A stretch of 64,000 bases of DNA from Synergistetes bacterium ADurb.Bin155 (GTDB taxonomy: Bacteria; Synergistota; Synergistia; Synergistales; Thermovirgaceae): positions 1 to 64,000 of the forward strand of contig MWDE01000010.1 in the NCBI GenBank assembly GCA_002070395.1, written 5' to 3'. The position numbers and the translations under genes were made by a program. Positions 17,744-25,082 of the stretch are shown one piece after another (position 1 is the first letter of the stretch; the number at the start of each line of letters is the position of its first letter). The notes beneath the pieces are model-generated. The model was not told where the DNA came from. It did no database searches and was given only the letters and a program-made list of their open reading frames with translations.

Positions 17744-18161
17744 CGACCCTACCGGCACCTCTCTGGAGGAGCCACTTCTCGGCCCGCTCGGCGTTGTCCC
17801 CCTGGATGACCACCGACCCGTCCTCGACCCTGGCCCCGCAGCCCAGGGCCCTGCGGATCTCCCGGGCGAGGGGCTCCAGCGCCCCCGGCGAAAAACCGCC
17901 TCCAGGGGTGGAGAGGGTCGTCACGGTCTTACCGCCCCTCCCCTTTCTCTGAACCCTGAGGACGATCTTGCCCACACCGGCCAGGTCCGGGACCCCGCCT
18001 TCCGGGGCTGGGGCCGCCCCCGGCTTGGGCGGCGTGGCCTTCCGCGGGCCCTCGTCGGGGCCGGGAAACCCCAGCTCCCGCAGGAGGCCGCCCAGGACGC
18101 TCTCAGGGACCTCCTCGCTTGAGCCGTCGACGGGGACCCTCCTGGTTTTTTTGCCGGCCAT
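17730..18161 (-). CDS. yciH: SUI1/YciH-family translation factor homologue
   Basis: 143 residues. The N-terminal half is a low-complexity Pro/Gly/Glu-rich arm, longer than in E. coli YciH. The C-terminal half is a SUI1 (eIF1-like) domain with KIVLRVQRKGRGGKTVTTL, an LGCGARVEDGSVVIQGD segment and the final strand. Bacterial homologues bind the 30S subunit and influence start selection under stress. The ATG at 18161 is decided by GGGAGGGG 6 nt upstream. It is 29 nt after the candidate selenoprotein gene and appears to be the last gene of the htpG run. Confidence 0.85.
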   Translation of the reverse strand: MAGKKTRRVPVDGSSEEVPESVLGGLLRELGFPGPDEGPRKATPPKPGAAPAPEGGVPDLAGVGKIVLRVQRKGRGGKTVTTLSTPGGGFSPGALEPLAREIRRALGCGARVEDGSVVIQGDNAERAEKWLLQRGAGRVVRGS

Positions 18162-18190
18162 GGGTGACCCCTCCCGTCCCGGGCTACCGC

Positions 18191-18553
18191 TCATCGGGAA
18201 ATATAGTTCGTGGCGTAGACGACCTTCCTGTTGCCGGCGAAGCCCACGTCGAGGTCGATGCCCTCACCCCGAAATTGAAGGGAACGGTCCACCCATAGCA
18301 GGAACCCCTCGCCCTCGACGGCATCAAAGCCCGCCGTGTCCCCCGGGGCGCCGCCACGGACCGTGGCGGCAACCACCCTGGCTCAGCCGCTGGAAAGGGT
18401 CTCCGGTGCCAGGGTCAGTACGCTCCCCAGGTTGGCCATCTCGGCCTGGGCTTCCGGTGTGACCCTCAGTTCAACCTCGGCGGCCGCGGCATGACCGGCC
18501 GCGAAGGCCGCCACCGCCAGGAACGCCGCCATGACCAGGTATCCTTTCTTCAT
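18191..18553 (-). CDS. Candidate selenoprotein: secreted 120-residue protein with in-frame TGA at codon 57
   Basis: From ATG 18553 (GAGGAG ribosome site, about 10 nt) the frame encodes a signal peptide (MKKGYLVMAAFLAVAAFAAG) and mature sequence to LTLAPETLSSG. It meets TGA (18385-18383) and continues in the same frame with coding-like sequence (ARVVAATVRGG ... VVYATNYISR) to a second TGA at 18191. Twelve nt after the first TGA is a perfect 8-bp hairpin with loop GGTCC, as expected for a bacterial SECIS. The part after codon 57 has a spacing and strand pattern vaguely like HesB/IscA-like selenoproteins (weak, inferred). Alternatives are a nonsense mutation or a sequencing error. It lies between a J-protein gene (34 nt) and yciH (29 nt). 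Confidence 0.5.
18350..18370 (-). promoter_or_regulatory. SECIS-like hairpin after in-frame TGA
   Basis: On the minus strand GCCGCCAC-GGTCC-GTGGCGGC forms a perfect 8-bp stem with a 5-nt loop beginning GG. The loop starts 20 nt after the TGA, inside the range known for bacterial SECIS elements. The E. coli fdhF element has the loop GGUCU at a similar distance. The stem lacks the bulged U of fdhF. Confidence 0.5.
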
Positions 18554-18587
18554 CCCATCGACACTCCTCTCTCCAGGGAAAGCGCCC

Positions 18588-18962
18588 TCAAAGGGATCCC
18601 CTGTACCGCCTGATATGCTCGTAGGCCTCCTGGACCTCCTGGAACCTCTTGGCGGCGAGGTCCACGAACTCCTTGTCCAGGTCGAGGCCGATGAACTTGT
18701 CGGGGTGGTACTTGGCTACCAGCCTCCGGTAGGCTTTCCTGATCTTCTCGTCGCTGTCGCCCGGCGAGCAGCCCAGGACCTCGTAGGGGTCCCGGGCGGG
18801 CCTCCCCCCGCCCGGAGGGGGCGGGTAGGATCGGTACCCCCCGGCGGCGCGGCGCCCCTCCTGGGCCGCCCATCGCCGGTACAGGTCCGTGAAGGCCCGA
18901 AAGGCCACCAGGACAAAGACGAGGGGAAGTACCAGCCTGACGAGACGGACGATGATGAGCAT
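18588..18962 (-). CDS. Membrane-anchored J-domain protein
   Basis: 124 residues. An N-terminal transmembrane helix ([17 protein letters not shown]) and a Pro/Gly linker lead to a C-terminal J domain ([18 protein letters not shown] in KYHPDKFIG, ending [11 protein letters not shown]). It resembles the DjlA/terminal-J-domain type that recruits Hsp70 to the membrane. The start ATG overlaps the stop of the preceding coiled-coil gene (TGATG), so the two are translationally coupled. The position downstream of htpG supports a role in the same chaperone network. A longer upstream start would run antiparallel to no known domain and is not used. Confidence 0.8.
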   Translation of the reverse strand: MLIIVRLVRLVLPLVFVLVAFRAFTDLYRRWAAQEGRRAAGGYRSYPPPPGGGRPARDPYEVLGCSPGDSDEKIRKAYRRLVAKYHPDKFIGLDLDKEFVDLAAKRFQEVQEAYEHIRRYRGSL

Positions 18963-19228
18963 CAGACGCCCCCCCGGGCGACGGAAGGCTCCCCGTCGTC
19001 CAGGGTGAACTCCTCCAGCAGTTTGCGGGTCCGCTCGATATCTTCCCGCGTCTCGCGCAGCCACCGTTCCCGCAGGTCCTGGTCCATGTCCTCGGCCTTT
19101 GGGTCGGATTCCAGGAAGACCTGTTTTTTCTCCTGGATGGCCAGCCAGTCGCGGAGTTTTCTCTCCCGCTCGAGCCTCTCGCGGTTGAGACGAACCTCGC
19201 TGTCCTCATCGACGAACGCCCTGGACAC
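18962..19228 (-). CDS. Small charged coiled-coil protein
   Basis: 88 residues, highly charged ([39 protein letters not shown]), predicted as a helical coiled coil with no signal peptide. I recognise no family. GTG 19228 is chosen because GGGGGAGG lies 8 nt upstream; an ATG 15 codons earlier lacks a ribosome site. It is 55 nt after htpG and overlaps the J-protein start by 1 nt. It could be an adaptor in the HtpG/J-protein unit, but that is inferred from position only. Confidence 0.65.
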   Translation of the reverse strand: MSRAFVDEDSEVRLNRERLERERKLRDWLAIQEKKQVFLESDPKAEDMDQDLRERWLRETREDIERTRKLLEEFTLDDGEPSVARGGV

Positions 19229-19283
19229 GGAGTCCACCTCCCCCGGGGATGTTGATGACCATGCCGGCGGCACGGCCAGTTAA

Positions 19284-21155
19284 TTATACCGGCTCCGACA
19301 GCAGTTCGGCGACCTCTCGGCTGAAGGCCGCGGGGTCGTCGAGCCCTCCCCCCTCGGAGAGGGTCGCGAGGCCGAAGAGGACCCTGGCGAACCTGGAGAC
19401 CCTTGGGTCGGAGGGGTCGGAATCATGGATGCCCTTCAGTTTCGTCACCAGGGGGTGGGAGGGGTTTATCTCCAGGTTCCTCTTCACCCTGGGGACCTCC
19501 TGCCCCGCCGCCCTGAGGAAGGCTTCCATCTGGGGCGTGAGGTCGAAAGCCTCACCCACGAGGCACGACGGCGAAGCCTTCAGGCGTTCGGAGAGTCTCA
19601 CTTCCTTCACTTCCCCCGAGAGGGCCTTGCCCAGGTCCTCAAGGAGAGCCTCCAAGCCTTCACCGGTGGCGCCGGCCTCACCCGCCCCCGCCGACGAGGG
19701 GACTTCGACGGCCCCCCTCGAGAGGGAGGTGAACTTCTTGCCCTTGTAGTCCTCCACCGCCGGGGACCATATTTCGTCCACGGGGTCGCTGAGTACGATA
19801 ACTTCGTATCCCTTTTCGGTGAAGACTTCCAGGTGCGGGGCGTTTTTGCCCACCGTCAGGCTCGGCGCCGTGATGTAGTAGATCTCTTCCTGGCCTTCGG
19901 GCATCCTAGCCAGGTACTCGTCGAGGGTCACAGGGCCGTCGGGCCCGGTCGTGTCGAAAAGGGAGACCTCGAGGATCCTGGCGCGGTTCTTCCCGTCGGA
20001 GAAGATCCCCTCCTTGAGGACCTTCCCGAAGTTCGCCCAGAAGGCGAGGTAGGCAGCCCTGTCCTCCTTCAGCATCGCCGAGAGGGAGTCGAGGACCTTC
20101 CTGGCGATGCTCCTCTTCATGGTCTCCACCTGCCGGTTCTGCTGGAGCATCTCCCTGGAGATGTTGAGGGGCAGGTCCTCGGAGTCTACGAGACCCCGGA
20201 GGAACCGGAGGTACTCGGGCACGAGTTCGCGGCAGTCGTCCATGATGAAGACCCGGCGGATGTAGAGCTGGACGCCCTTGAAGAGGTCCCTCGTGAAGAG
20301 TTCCAGCGGGGCCTTGGGCGGGATGTACAGCAGCGCCCTGAACTCCATCCCCCCTTCGGCCTTGAAAAGGACCCTCCTGAGCGGTTTGTTCCAGTCGTGG
20401 GTGATGTGCCTGTAGAACTCGTCGTACTCCTCCGCGGTGACCTCCTCTTCGGGCCTCGTCCAGAGGGCCTTCATGGAGTTGAGGGTCTCGAGGGAACCGT
20501 CGGCGGACTTCATCCGGATCGGCCAGGCCACGAAGTCACTGTAACGGCGGATTATCTCGCCGATCACCGGGGGGTCGGAGTAGTCCCTGGCGGTCTCGTC
20601 CTCCTCGTCCTTTTTCAGGTGAAGCGTCACCGAAGTCCCCTGGGCGTCGCGGGTGGTCTCCTCGAGGGTGTAGTTCCCGTCGCCAGCGGACTCCCATTTC
20701 CAGGCCGCGGCCTCGCCGGCCCGCCGCGTCACCAGGGAGACCCTGTCGGCCACCATGAAGGAGGAGTAGAAGCCGATGCCGAACTGGCCGATCAGCTCCT
20801 CCGGGAATGAGCCCGCGCTCTTACCCCGCAGCAGTTCCAGGTATTCCCTCGTGCCCGACCGGGCGATGGTCCCGATGAAGTCCACCAGTTCCGCCTTGGT
20901 CATGCCGATGCCGTTGTCGGAGACGGTCAGCGTCCGGGCCCCGGGGTCGACCTCGATGTGGATGTGGAGGTCCTCCGCGAGGGGGGCGAGGTTTTCATCG
21001 GTCAGGGCCTCGAAGCGCAGTTTGTCCAGCGCGTCCGAGGCGTTGGACACAAGTTCCCTGAGGAAGATATCGCGGTTGGAGTAGACGGAGTGGATCATCA
21101 GGTCCAGGAGTTGCCTGGCCTCCGCCTGGAACTGGAAGGTCTCTTTCTCTGGCAT
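19284..21155 (-). CDS. htpG: Hsp90 chaperone HtpG
   Basis: 623 residues, normal HtpG length. The N-terminal GHKL ATPase has [20 protein letters not shown] and [15 protein letters not shown]. The middle domain and the C-terminal dimerisation domain (through [10 protein letters not shown] and the final 60 residues) are present. The ATG at 21155 is preceded by AGGAGG. It starts 52 nt after the hsp20 terminator. It is followed on the same strand by a coiled-coil gene, a J protein, the candidate selenoprotein and yciH, all with gaps of 55 nt or less, which suggests one stress operon. Confidence 0.97.
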
Positions 21156-21217
21156 TAAGGGATCCCTCCTGGGGTTCGCCCGGCTCTATGGCCGGTGCCT
21201 TTTCTTTGGGTTCATCG

Positions 21218-21246
21218 AAAAAAGGGCGGCGGGTCCGCCGCCGCCC
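21218..21246 (-). terminator. Rho-independent terminator after hsp20
   Basis: On the minus strand GGGCGGCGG pairs with CCGCCGCCC and is followed by TTTTTT. It lies between the hsp20 stop and htpG, so htpG most likely has its own promoter or depends on read-through. Confidence 0.8.
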
Positions 21247-21298
21247 CAATACACTTATCCTTCAAAAAAGGAGCACTCGACCCGTGATAGGGCGGGCC

Positions 21299-21724
21299 TT
21301 ATTCCTGCTTCAGTTCCAGGACGCGGCCCTGTACGGCTTTGCTCTTGGGGAGCCTCAGTGATATGACCCCGTTTTTGAAACTGGCCTGGGACCTCTCGGG
21401 GTCCACCTCGGTGGGAAGGGTCACGCAGAGGTTCATGGTCCTCTCGCCCCTCCTCATGTACCAGGTCTTGCCGCTCTCTTCCTCGGCCTTCTCCTCGACC
21501 TTGGAACTCACGTTCACCCTGTCGGAGTACGTCTTGATCTCTATCTGGGACGGGTCGAAACCGGGCGCGTCGATATTGACGACCACCTCGTCATTCTCTT
21601 CATAAAGATCGACGGGAACGTACCTTCGCGTCATGGGCCTGATGGCGTCGGAGAAACCCCTGAAGAGATCGTCCATTTCGTCGAATATGCCCATACCCCT
21701 GCCGAACGGAACCAGTTGTCTCAT
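21299..21724 (-). CDS. hsp20: Small heat-shock protein (Hsp20/alpha-crystallin)
   Basis: 141 residues. The N-terminal arm (MRQLVPFGRGMGIFDEMDDLF) is followed by an alpha-crystallin domain (VPVDLYEENDEVVVNIDAPGF) with the typical late FKNGVISLRLPK and a short C-terminal tail. It is an ATP-independent holdase. The ATG at 21724 follows AAGGAGGGGG; upstream in-frame starts are not supported. About 50-75 nt before the start is a motif shared with the dnaK operator, so the two units are probably co-regulated. It ends in a strong terminator before htpG. Confidence 0.95.
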   Translation of the reverse strand: MRQLVPFGRGMGIFDEMDDLFRGFSDAIRPMTRRYVPVDLYEENDEVVVNIDAPGFDPSQIEIKTYSDRVNVSSKVEEKAEEESGKTWYMRRGERTMNLCVTLPTEVDPERSQASFKNGVISLRLPKSKAVQGRVLELKQE

Positions 21725-21771
21725 CAAAAACCCCCTCCTTTTGCTTACCTGGGGAGAGGATACCAAAATTC

Positions 21772-21797
21772 GTCAGTAAAGGTCAAATATATTAGTC
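21772..21797 (-). promoter_or_regulatory. Putative heat-shock operator/promoter upstream of hsp20
   Basis: The minus strand reads GACTAATATATTTGACC followed by TTTACTGAC. The dnaK region reads GACTAATATTGACC then TTTACCCTGAC, differing only by two small indels. The TTGACC inside it could also be a -35, with TATCCT 18 nt further as -10. Confidence 0.55.
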
Positions 21798-21904
21798 AGT
21801 ATAGGTTAGTAATTTTCCCGCTTGAAGGAAAATATCCCTTTTTTTTGACCGATTCCGTCCGATCCCGCTGTTTTCCAAGGATTTTCCTCAGGGTCCTTTG
21901 ACGC

Positions 21905-22606
21905 TCAGGAGTCCCCCTTGAGGGCCTCCTCGACGGCCGCCAGGGAGTGCAGTCGCGTCGTGTCGAAGAGGGTGACGGCCGTGTCGGGTTGCTTTATCAG
22001 CAGGGGGATCTCGGTGCAGCCCAGGATGACCCCGCCGACGCCCCGGCGAGCCAGGTCATCGATGATCCCCAGGAAGCGTGCCCTCGAAGCCTCCTTCAGT
22101 TCACCCAGGGCCAGCTCCTCGTCGATGACCCTGTTCACGAAGGCCCTGTCCTCCTTTTCCGGGATCAGGACCTCCAGGCCGTGCTTTTGGGCCAACCGTC
22201 CCTTGTAGAAGTCGTGTTCCATCGTGAAGATCGTCCCCAAGAGACCCACCTTGCCTATGCCCTTTTTCTTGACGGCCTCGGCCGTCACGTCGGCCAGGTG
22301 GATCAGGGGGACCGATACCGTCGCTGAAACGGCCTCGGCCACCTTGTGGATGGTGTTGGAGCAGATCAGGAGGAAGTCGGCGCCGAGACTCTCCAGCCCG
22401 AGGCCCGCCTCCGCCGCCTTGGCCCCAACCTCCTCCCAACGCCCGGCCAGCATGAGGGTGTCAATATCCTGGAAGTCGAAGCTGTGCATCAGGATCCTGG
22501 CGGAGTGTACCCCGCCGAGCCTCCGGGCGACCTCCTCGTTGATGATGCGGTAGTACTCGATGGTGGATTCCCAGGTAAGCCCGCCTATCAGTCCAATGGT
22601 TTTCAT
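21905..22606 (-). CDS. Aspartate/glutamate racemase family protein
   Basis: 233 residues, cofactor-independent two-cysteine racemase. The N-terminus MKTIGLIGGLTWEST is the family signature. The two catalytic cysteines are in LICSNTIHK (about residue 84) and LGCTEIPLL (about residue 196). Enzymes of this group interconvert D- and L-aspartate or glutamate for peptidoglycan or D-amino-acid use; the substrate here is undecided. The ATG at 22606 has GGGAGG upstream; the frame continues further up but only through the CGTRAAY repeat. It is probably monocistronic. Confidence 0.9.
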   Translation of the reverse strand: MKTIGLIGGLTWESTIEYYRIINEEVARRLGGVHSARILMHSFDFQDIDTLMLAGRWEEVGAKAAEAGLGLESLGADFLLICSNTIHKVAEAVSATVSVPLIHLADVTAEAVKKKGIGKVGLLGTIFTMEHDFYKGRLAQKHGLEVLIPEKEDRAFVNRVIDEELALGELKEASRARFLGIIDDLARRGVGGVILGCTEIPLLIKQPDTAVTLFDTTRLHSLAAVEEALKGDS

Positions 22607-22623
22607 GATCTGACCTCCCTGTG

Positions 22624-22658
22624 CGTAAATCGTGAATCGTAAGTCGTGAATCGTGGTT
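22624..22658. repeat. Heptamer tandem repeat CGTRAAY, about 5 units
   Basis: The units CGTAAAT, CGTGAAT, CGTAAGT, CGTGAAT and CGTGGTT follow each other directly upstream of the racemase gene. The family recurs at 52808, 53020, 58345 and 59962. Confidence 0.75.
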
Positions 22659-22802
22659 CCCAAAACATCAGGCCTGAAACAAGAAATTAAGGATTGTTTC
22701 CAAGACGATCTGAAGAACTTCATCTTCGATGCATGCTTTGGGTTTAGGTTCCATCCATTGCCGTGTTCTATAGTTCACCCCGCGATGAACTCACGGGAGG
22801 TT

Positions 22803-22842
22803 TTCCGATTTGCGATTCCCGATTCATGTTCCACGGTTCTTT
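22803..22842. repeat. Inverted counterpart of the heptamer repeat
   Basis: Degenerate ATTYRCG-type units (CGATTTG, CGATTCC, CGATTCA) run in the opposite sense to 22624-22658. About 145 bp of AT-richer unique sequence lies between them. The repeat overlaps the last codons and stop of the FAD dehydrogenase gene. Confidence 0.45.
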
Positions 22843-24215
22843 AATATTCCTCTCGCGGCCACGATGCCGCTGGCCGAGGCCTGGATGACCCCCCTGGTCA
22901 CGCCGGCGCCGTCGCCGGAGGCGAAGAGCCCCGGCACGCTGGTCATCAGGTCGCGGTCCAGGGAGAGCTTCAGGCTGTAGAATTTCACCTCCACGCCGTA
23001 GAGCAGGGTGTGCTTGCCGTTGATCCCCGGCATGATCACGTCCAGGGCCTGGATCATCTCCAGTATTCCCTTCAGGTGCCTGTAGGGCAGGACGAAGGAC
23101 AGGTCACCGGGTTCGGCGGTCTTAAGGGTTGGTTCCACCAGGCCCCTGGCGATCCGGCCGGGCGTGGACCGTCTCCCCTGCTTGAGGTCGCCCAGGCGCT
23201 GGACCAGGACGCCGCCACCCAGCATGTTGGCCAGCCTGGCTATATGGCTGCCGTAACCGTTGGGGTCCTTGAAGGGTTCGGTGAAGTCGGTGCTCACCAG
23301 GATGGCGAAGTTGGTGTTGCCCGTGCGCCCGTCGCCGCCGCGGTTGCTGTGGCCGTTCACGGTCAGGATATCGTGCTGTTCCATGTACTCCGTGGTGACC
23401 TCGCCGTAGGGGCACATGCAGAAGGTCCTGACCTGGTCGTCGAAGGTGGGGGTGTCCAGGATCGCCTTGACCTCGTAGAACTGGTCCGTGACGGCCTCGG
23501 CTATCCCCGCGGGGATCTCGACCCTGACCCCGATATCCACCGGCAGGGACTTGATCCCCAGCCCGAGGGAGGCGACGGTCCTTTCCATCCAGGGCGAGCC
23601 CTCGCGGCCCGGTGCGAGGAGCACCGCCTCCGCCTCCAGGACGCTCCCGTCGGCGAGTTTCACCCCCGCGGCCCTGCCGTCCCTTAACACGACTGAATCG
23701 ACCGGGGTCCCCATCATGACATCGCAGATGGGCGATATCTCCAGGTACATGCGTTGGAGGATCTCCCTGGACCGGTCCGTCCCCATGTGCCTTATTCGGG
23801 CGGGGATGATCCTGAGGCCTACGGTGTTGGCCCTCGTGGTCAGGTCCCTCGCGAAGGCCGGGTCGGGGGAGAAAACCTTCCGGCTGGCACCGTTCTTTAC
23901 GAAGATGCCGTCCACGACGTTTATGAGTTCCACCAGCTCCCCCCGGCCGATGTACTGTTCCAGGTTGCCGCCGAACTCGGGGGTGAGGGTCAGCTTCCCA
24001 TCGCTGAAGGAACCGGCCCCGCCCCAGCCGGAGGTGACGTTGCAGGGTTTGCAGTGGAGGCAGGTGTCACTTTTGCCCTCCTTCAGGGGGCAATGCCTGT
24101 CCTCGATCCTTTTCCCCTTGTCCAGGATCGCCACCCTTTTGCCCGCCGCCGCCAGTTCCCGGGCGGCGAAGAGCCCTGAAGGCCCGGCCCCCACGATGAT
24201 CACGTCGTACTTCAT
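22824..24215 (-). CDS. Uncharacterised FAD-dependent dehydrogenase
   Basis: 463 residues. An N-terminal Rossmann FAD-binding motif (VIIVGAGPSGLFAARELAAAGK) is followed by a cysteine cluster (CPLKEGKSDTCLHCKPC) and GWGGAGSFSDGKL, typical of the COG2509-type NAD/FAD-dependent dehydrogenases. The C-terminus has the second FAD motif (GLFASGDGAGVTRGVIQASASG). The reaction is unknown for the family; the cysteines might bind an Fe-S cluster. The start is ATG 24215, with GTGAGG just upstream. Its 3' end runs into a heptamer repeat. It is divergent from the nitroreductase gene. Confidence 0.85.
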   Translation of the reverse strand: MKYDVIIVGAGPSGLFAARELAAAGKRVAILDKGKRIEDRHCPLKEGKSDTCLHCKPCNVTSGWGGAGSFSDGKLTLTPEFGGNLEQYIGRGELVELINVVDGIFVKNGASRKVFSPDPAFARDLTTRANTVGLRIIPARIRHMGTDRSREILQRMYLEISPICDVMMGTPVDSVVLRDGRAAGVKLADGSVLEAEAVLLAPGREGSPWMERTVASLGLGIKSLPVDIGVRVEIPAGIAEAVTDQFYEVKAILDTPTFDDQVRTFCMCPYGEVTTEYMEQHDILTVNGHSNRGGDGRTGNTNFAILVSTDFTEPFKDPNGYGSHIARLANMLGGGVLVQRLGDLKQGRRSTPGRIARGLVEPTLKTAEPGDLSFVLPYRHLKGILEMIQALDVIMPGINGKHTLLYGVEVKFYSLKLSLDRDLMTSVPGLFASGDGAGVTRGVIQASASGIVAARGILKNRGT

Positions 24216-24380
24216 GACCTCACTCCCGCTTTTGGAGGTACCCTCCCTTACCAGGGTCATTATAACCCAGGGGATGGGGAGCTCCCGGGTCCCCCCCTTT
24301 TGCTAAAATGGGCAGGTATCATCCCGGTCGCCCTGCGCGGAACTCCCTTCGCCGGGTACCTAGAGAGGAGGACAAGAGCG

Positions 24381-24989
24381 ATGACCTTGCACACGTCCAG
24401 AGAGCCCGCCAAGACGCGTCGACCCATAATGGAACTCCTGGCCAAGCGATGGAGCCCCAAGGCCTTCAAACTGGAGATCCCCACCGAGGACGAACTGATA
24501 TCGATGTTCGAGGCCGCCCGGTGGGCGCCCTCGTGCTTCAACAACCAGCCCTGGAGGTACCTGGTGACCACCAGGGACGACCCCGAGGTCTTTTCCAGGG
24601 CGCTGGGGTGCCTGACGCAGGCGAACGCGGCCTGGGTCCGCAACACACCGCTACTGGCCTTCCAGGTCATGAGGGAGGCCTTCGAGTACAACGAGAAACC
24701 CAACCCCTGGTCCGGCCTCGATTGCGGCCTCGCCATGGCCCAGTTGATAATACAGGCCGAGTCCATGGGCTGGTCGGTCCATGTCATGGCGGGGTTCAGC
24801 CGCGACAGGGTCCGGGCGGCCTTCGGGGTGCCCGAGGGCTTCAGGCCCATGGTGGCCTTCGTGATAGGCAAGGAGGGGGACCCCGATACGCTCCCTCCCG
24901 ATGACAGGGAAGAGGAGAGGGCTCCCAGGGTGAGAAAGGAACTGGAGGAGACGGTCTTCTCCGACCAGTGGGGAAAGAGCCTCTTCTAG
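24381..24989 (+). CDS. Nitroreductase-family flavoprotein
   Basis: 202 residues, one FMN-binding nitroreductase domain. Evidence is the N-terminal KRWSPKAFK (RxSxR-like FMN phosphate site), FEAARWAPSCFNNQPWRYLV, and the C-terminal glycine-containing MVAFVIGKEGD. Members reduce nitroaromatics, quinones or flavin with NAD(P)H; the physiological substrate is unknown. The ATG at 24381 follows GAGAGGAGG by 9 nt, which decides it over an upstream in-frame start. It lies 93 nt before the ThDP enzyme gene on the same strand and may or may not share its transcript. Confidence 0.9.
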   Translation: MTLHTSREPAKTRRPIMELLAKRWSPKAFKLEIPTEDELISMFEAARWAPSCFNNQPWRYLVTTRDDPEVFSRALGCLTQANAAWVRNTPLLAFQVMREAFEYNEKPNPWSGLDCGLAMAQLIIQAESMGWSVHVMAGFSRDRVRAAFGVPEGFRPMVAFVIGKEGDPDTLPPDDREEERAPRVRKELEETVFSDQWGKSLF

Positions 24990-25082
24990 AAGCGCCGGTA
25001 TCGGCTTTTTTCGCACCCCCCTCCCCGCGGGAACCCGCCGGGGGAGGGGGAGGGCATGAAACCAAGGAGAGGGTGTATTTCG

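Noticed and set aside
18350-18370. The SECIS-like hairpin as a transcription terminator
   Set aside because: No T-run follows on the minus strand, and the coding-like frame continues past it.
18191-18376. The second half of the candidate selenoprotein as a separate 61-residue gene from GTG 18376
   Set aside because: It has no ribosome site, starts inside the hairpin region and would lack the signal peptide. The upstream part is in the same frame.
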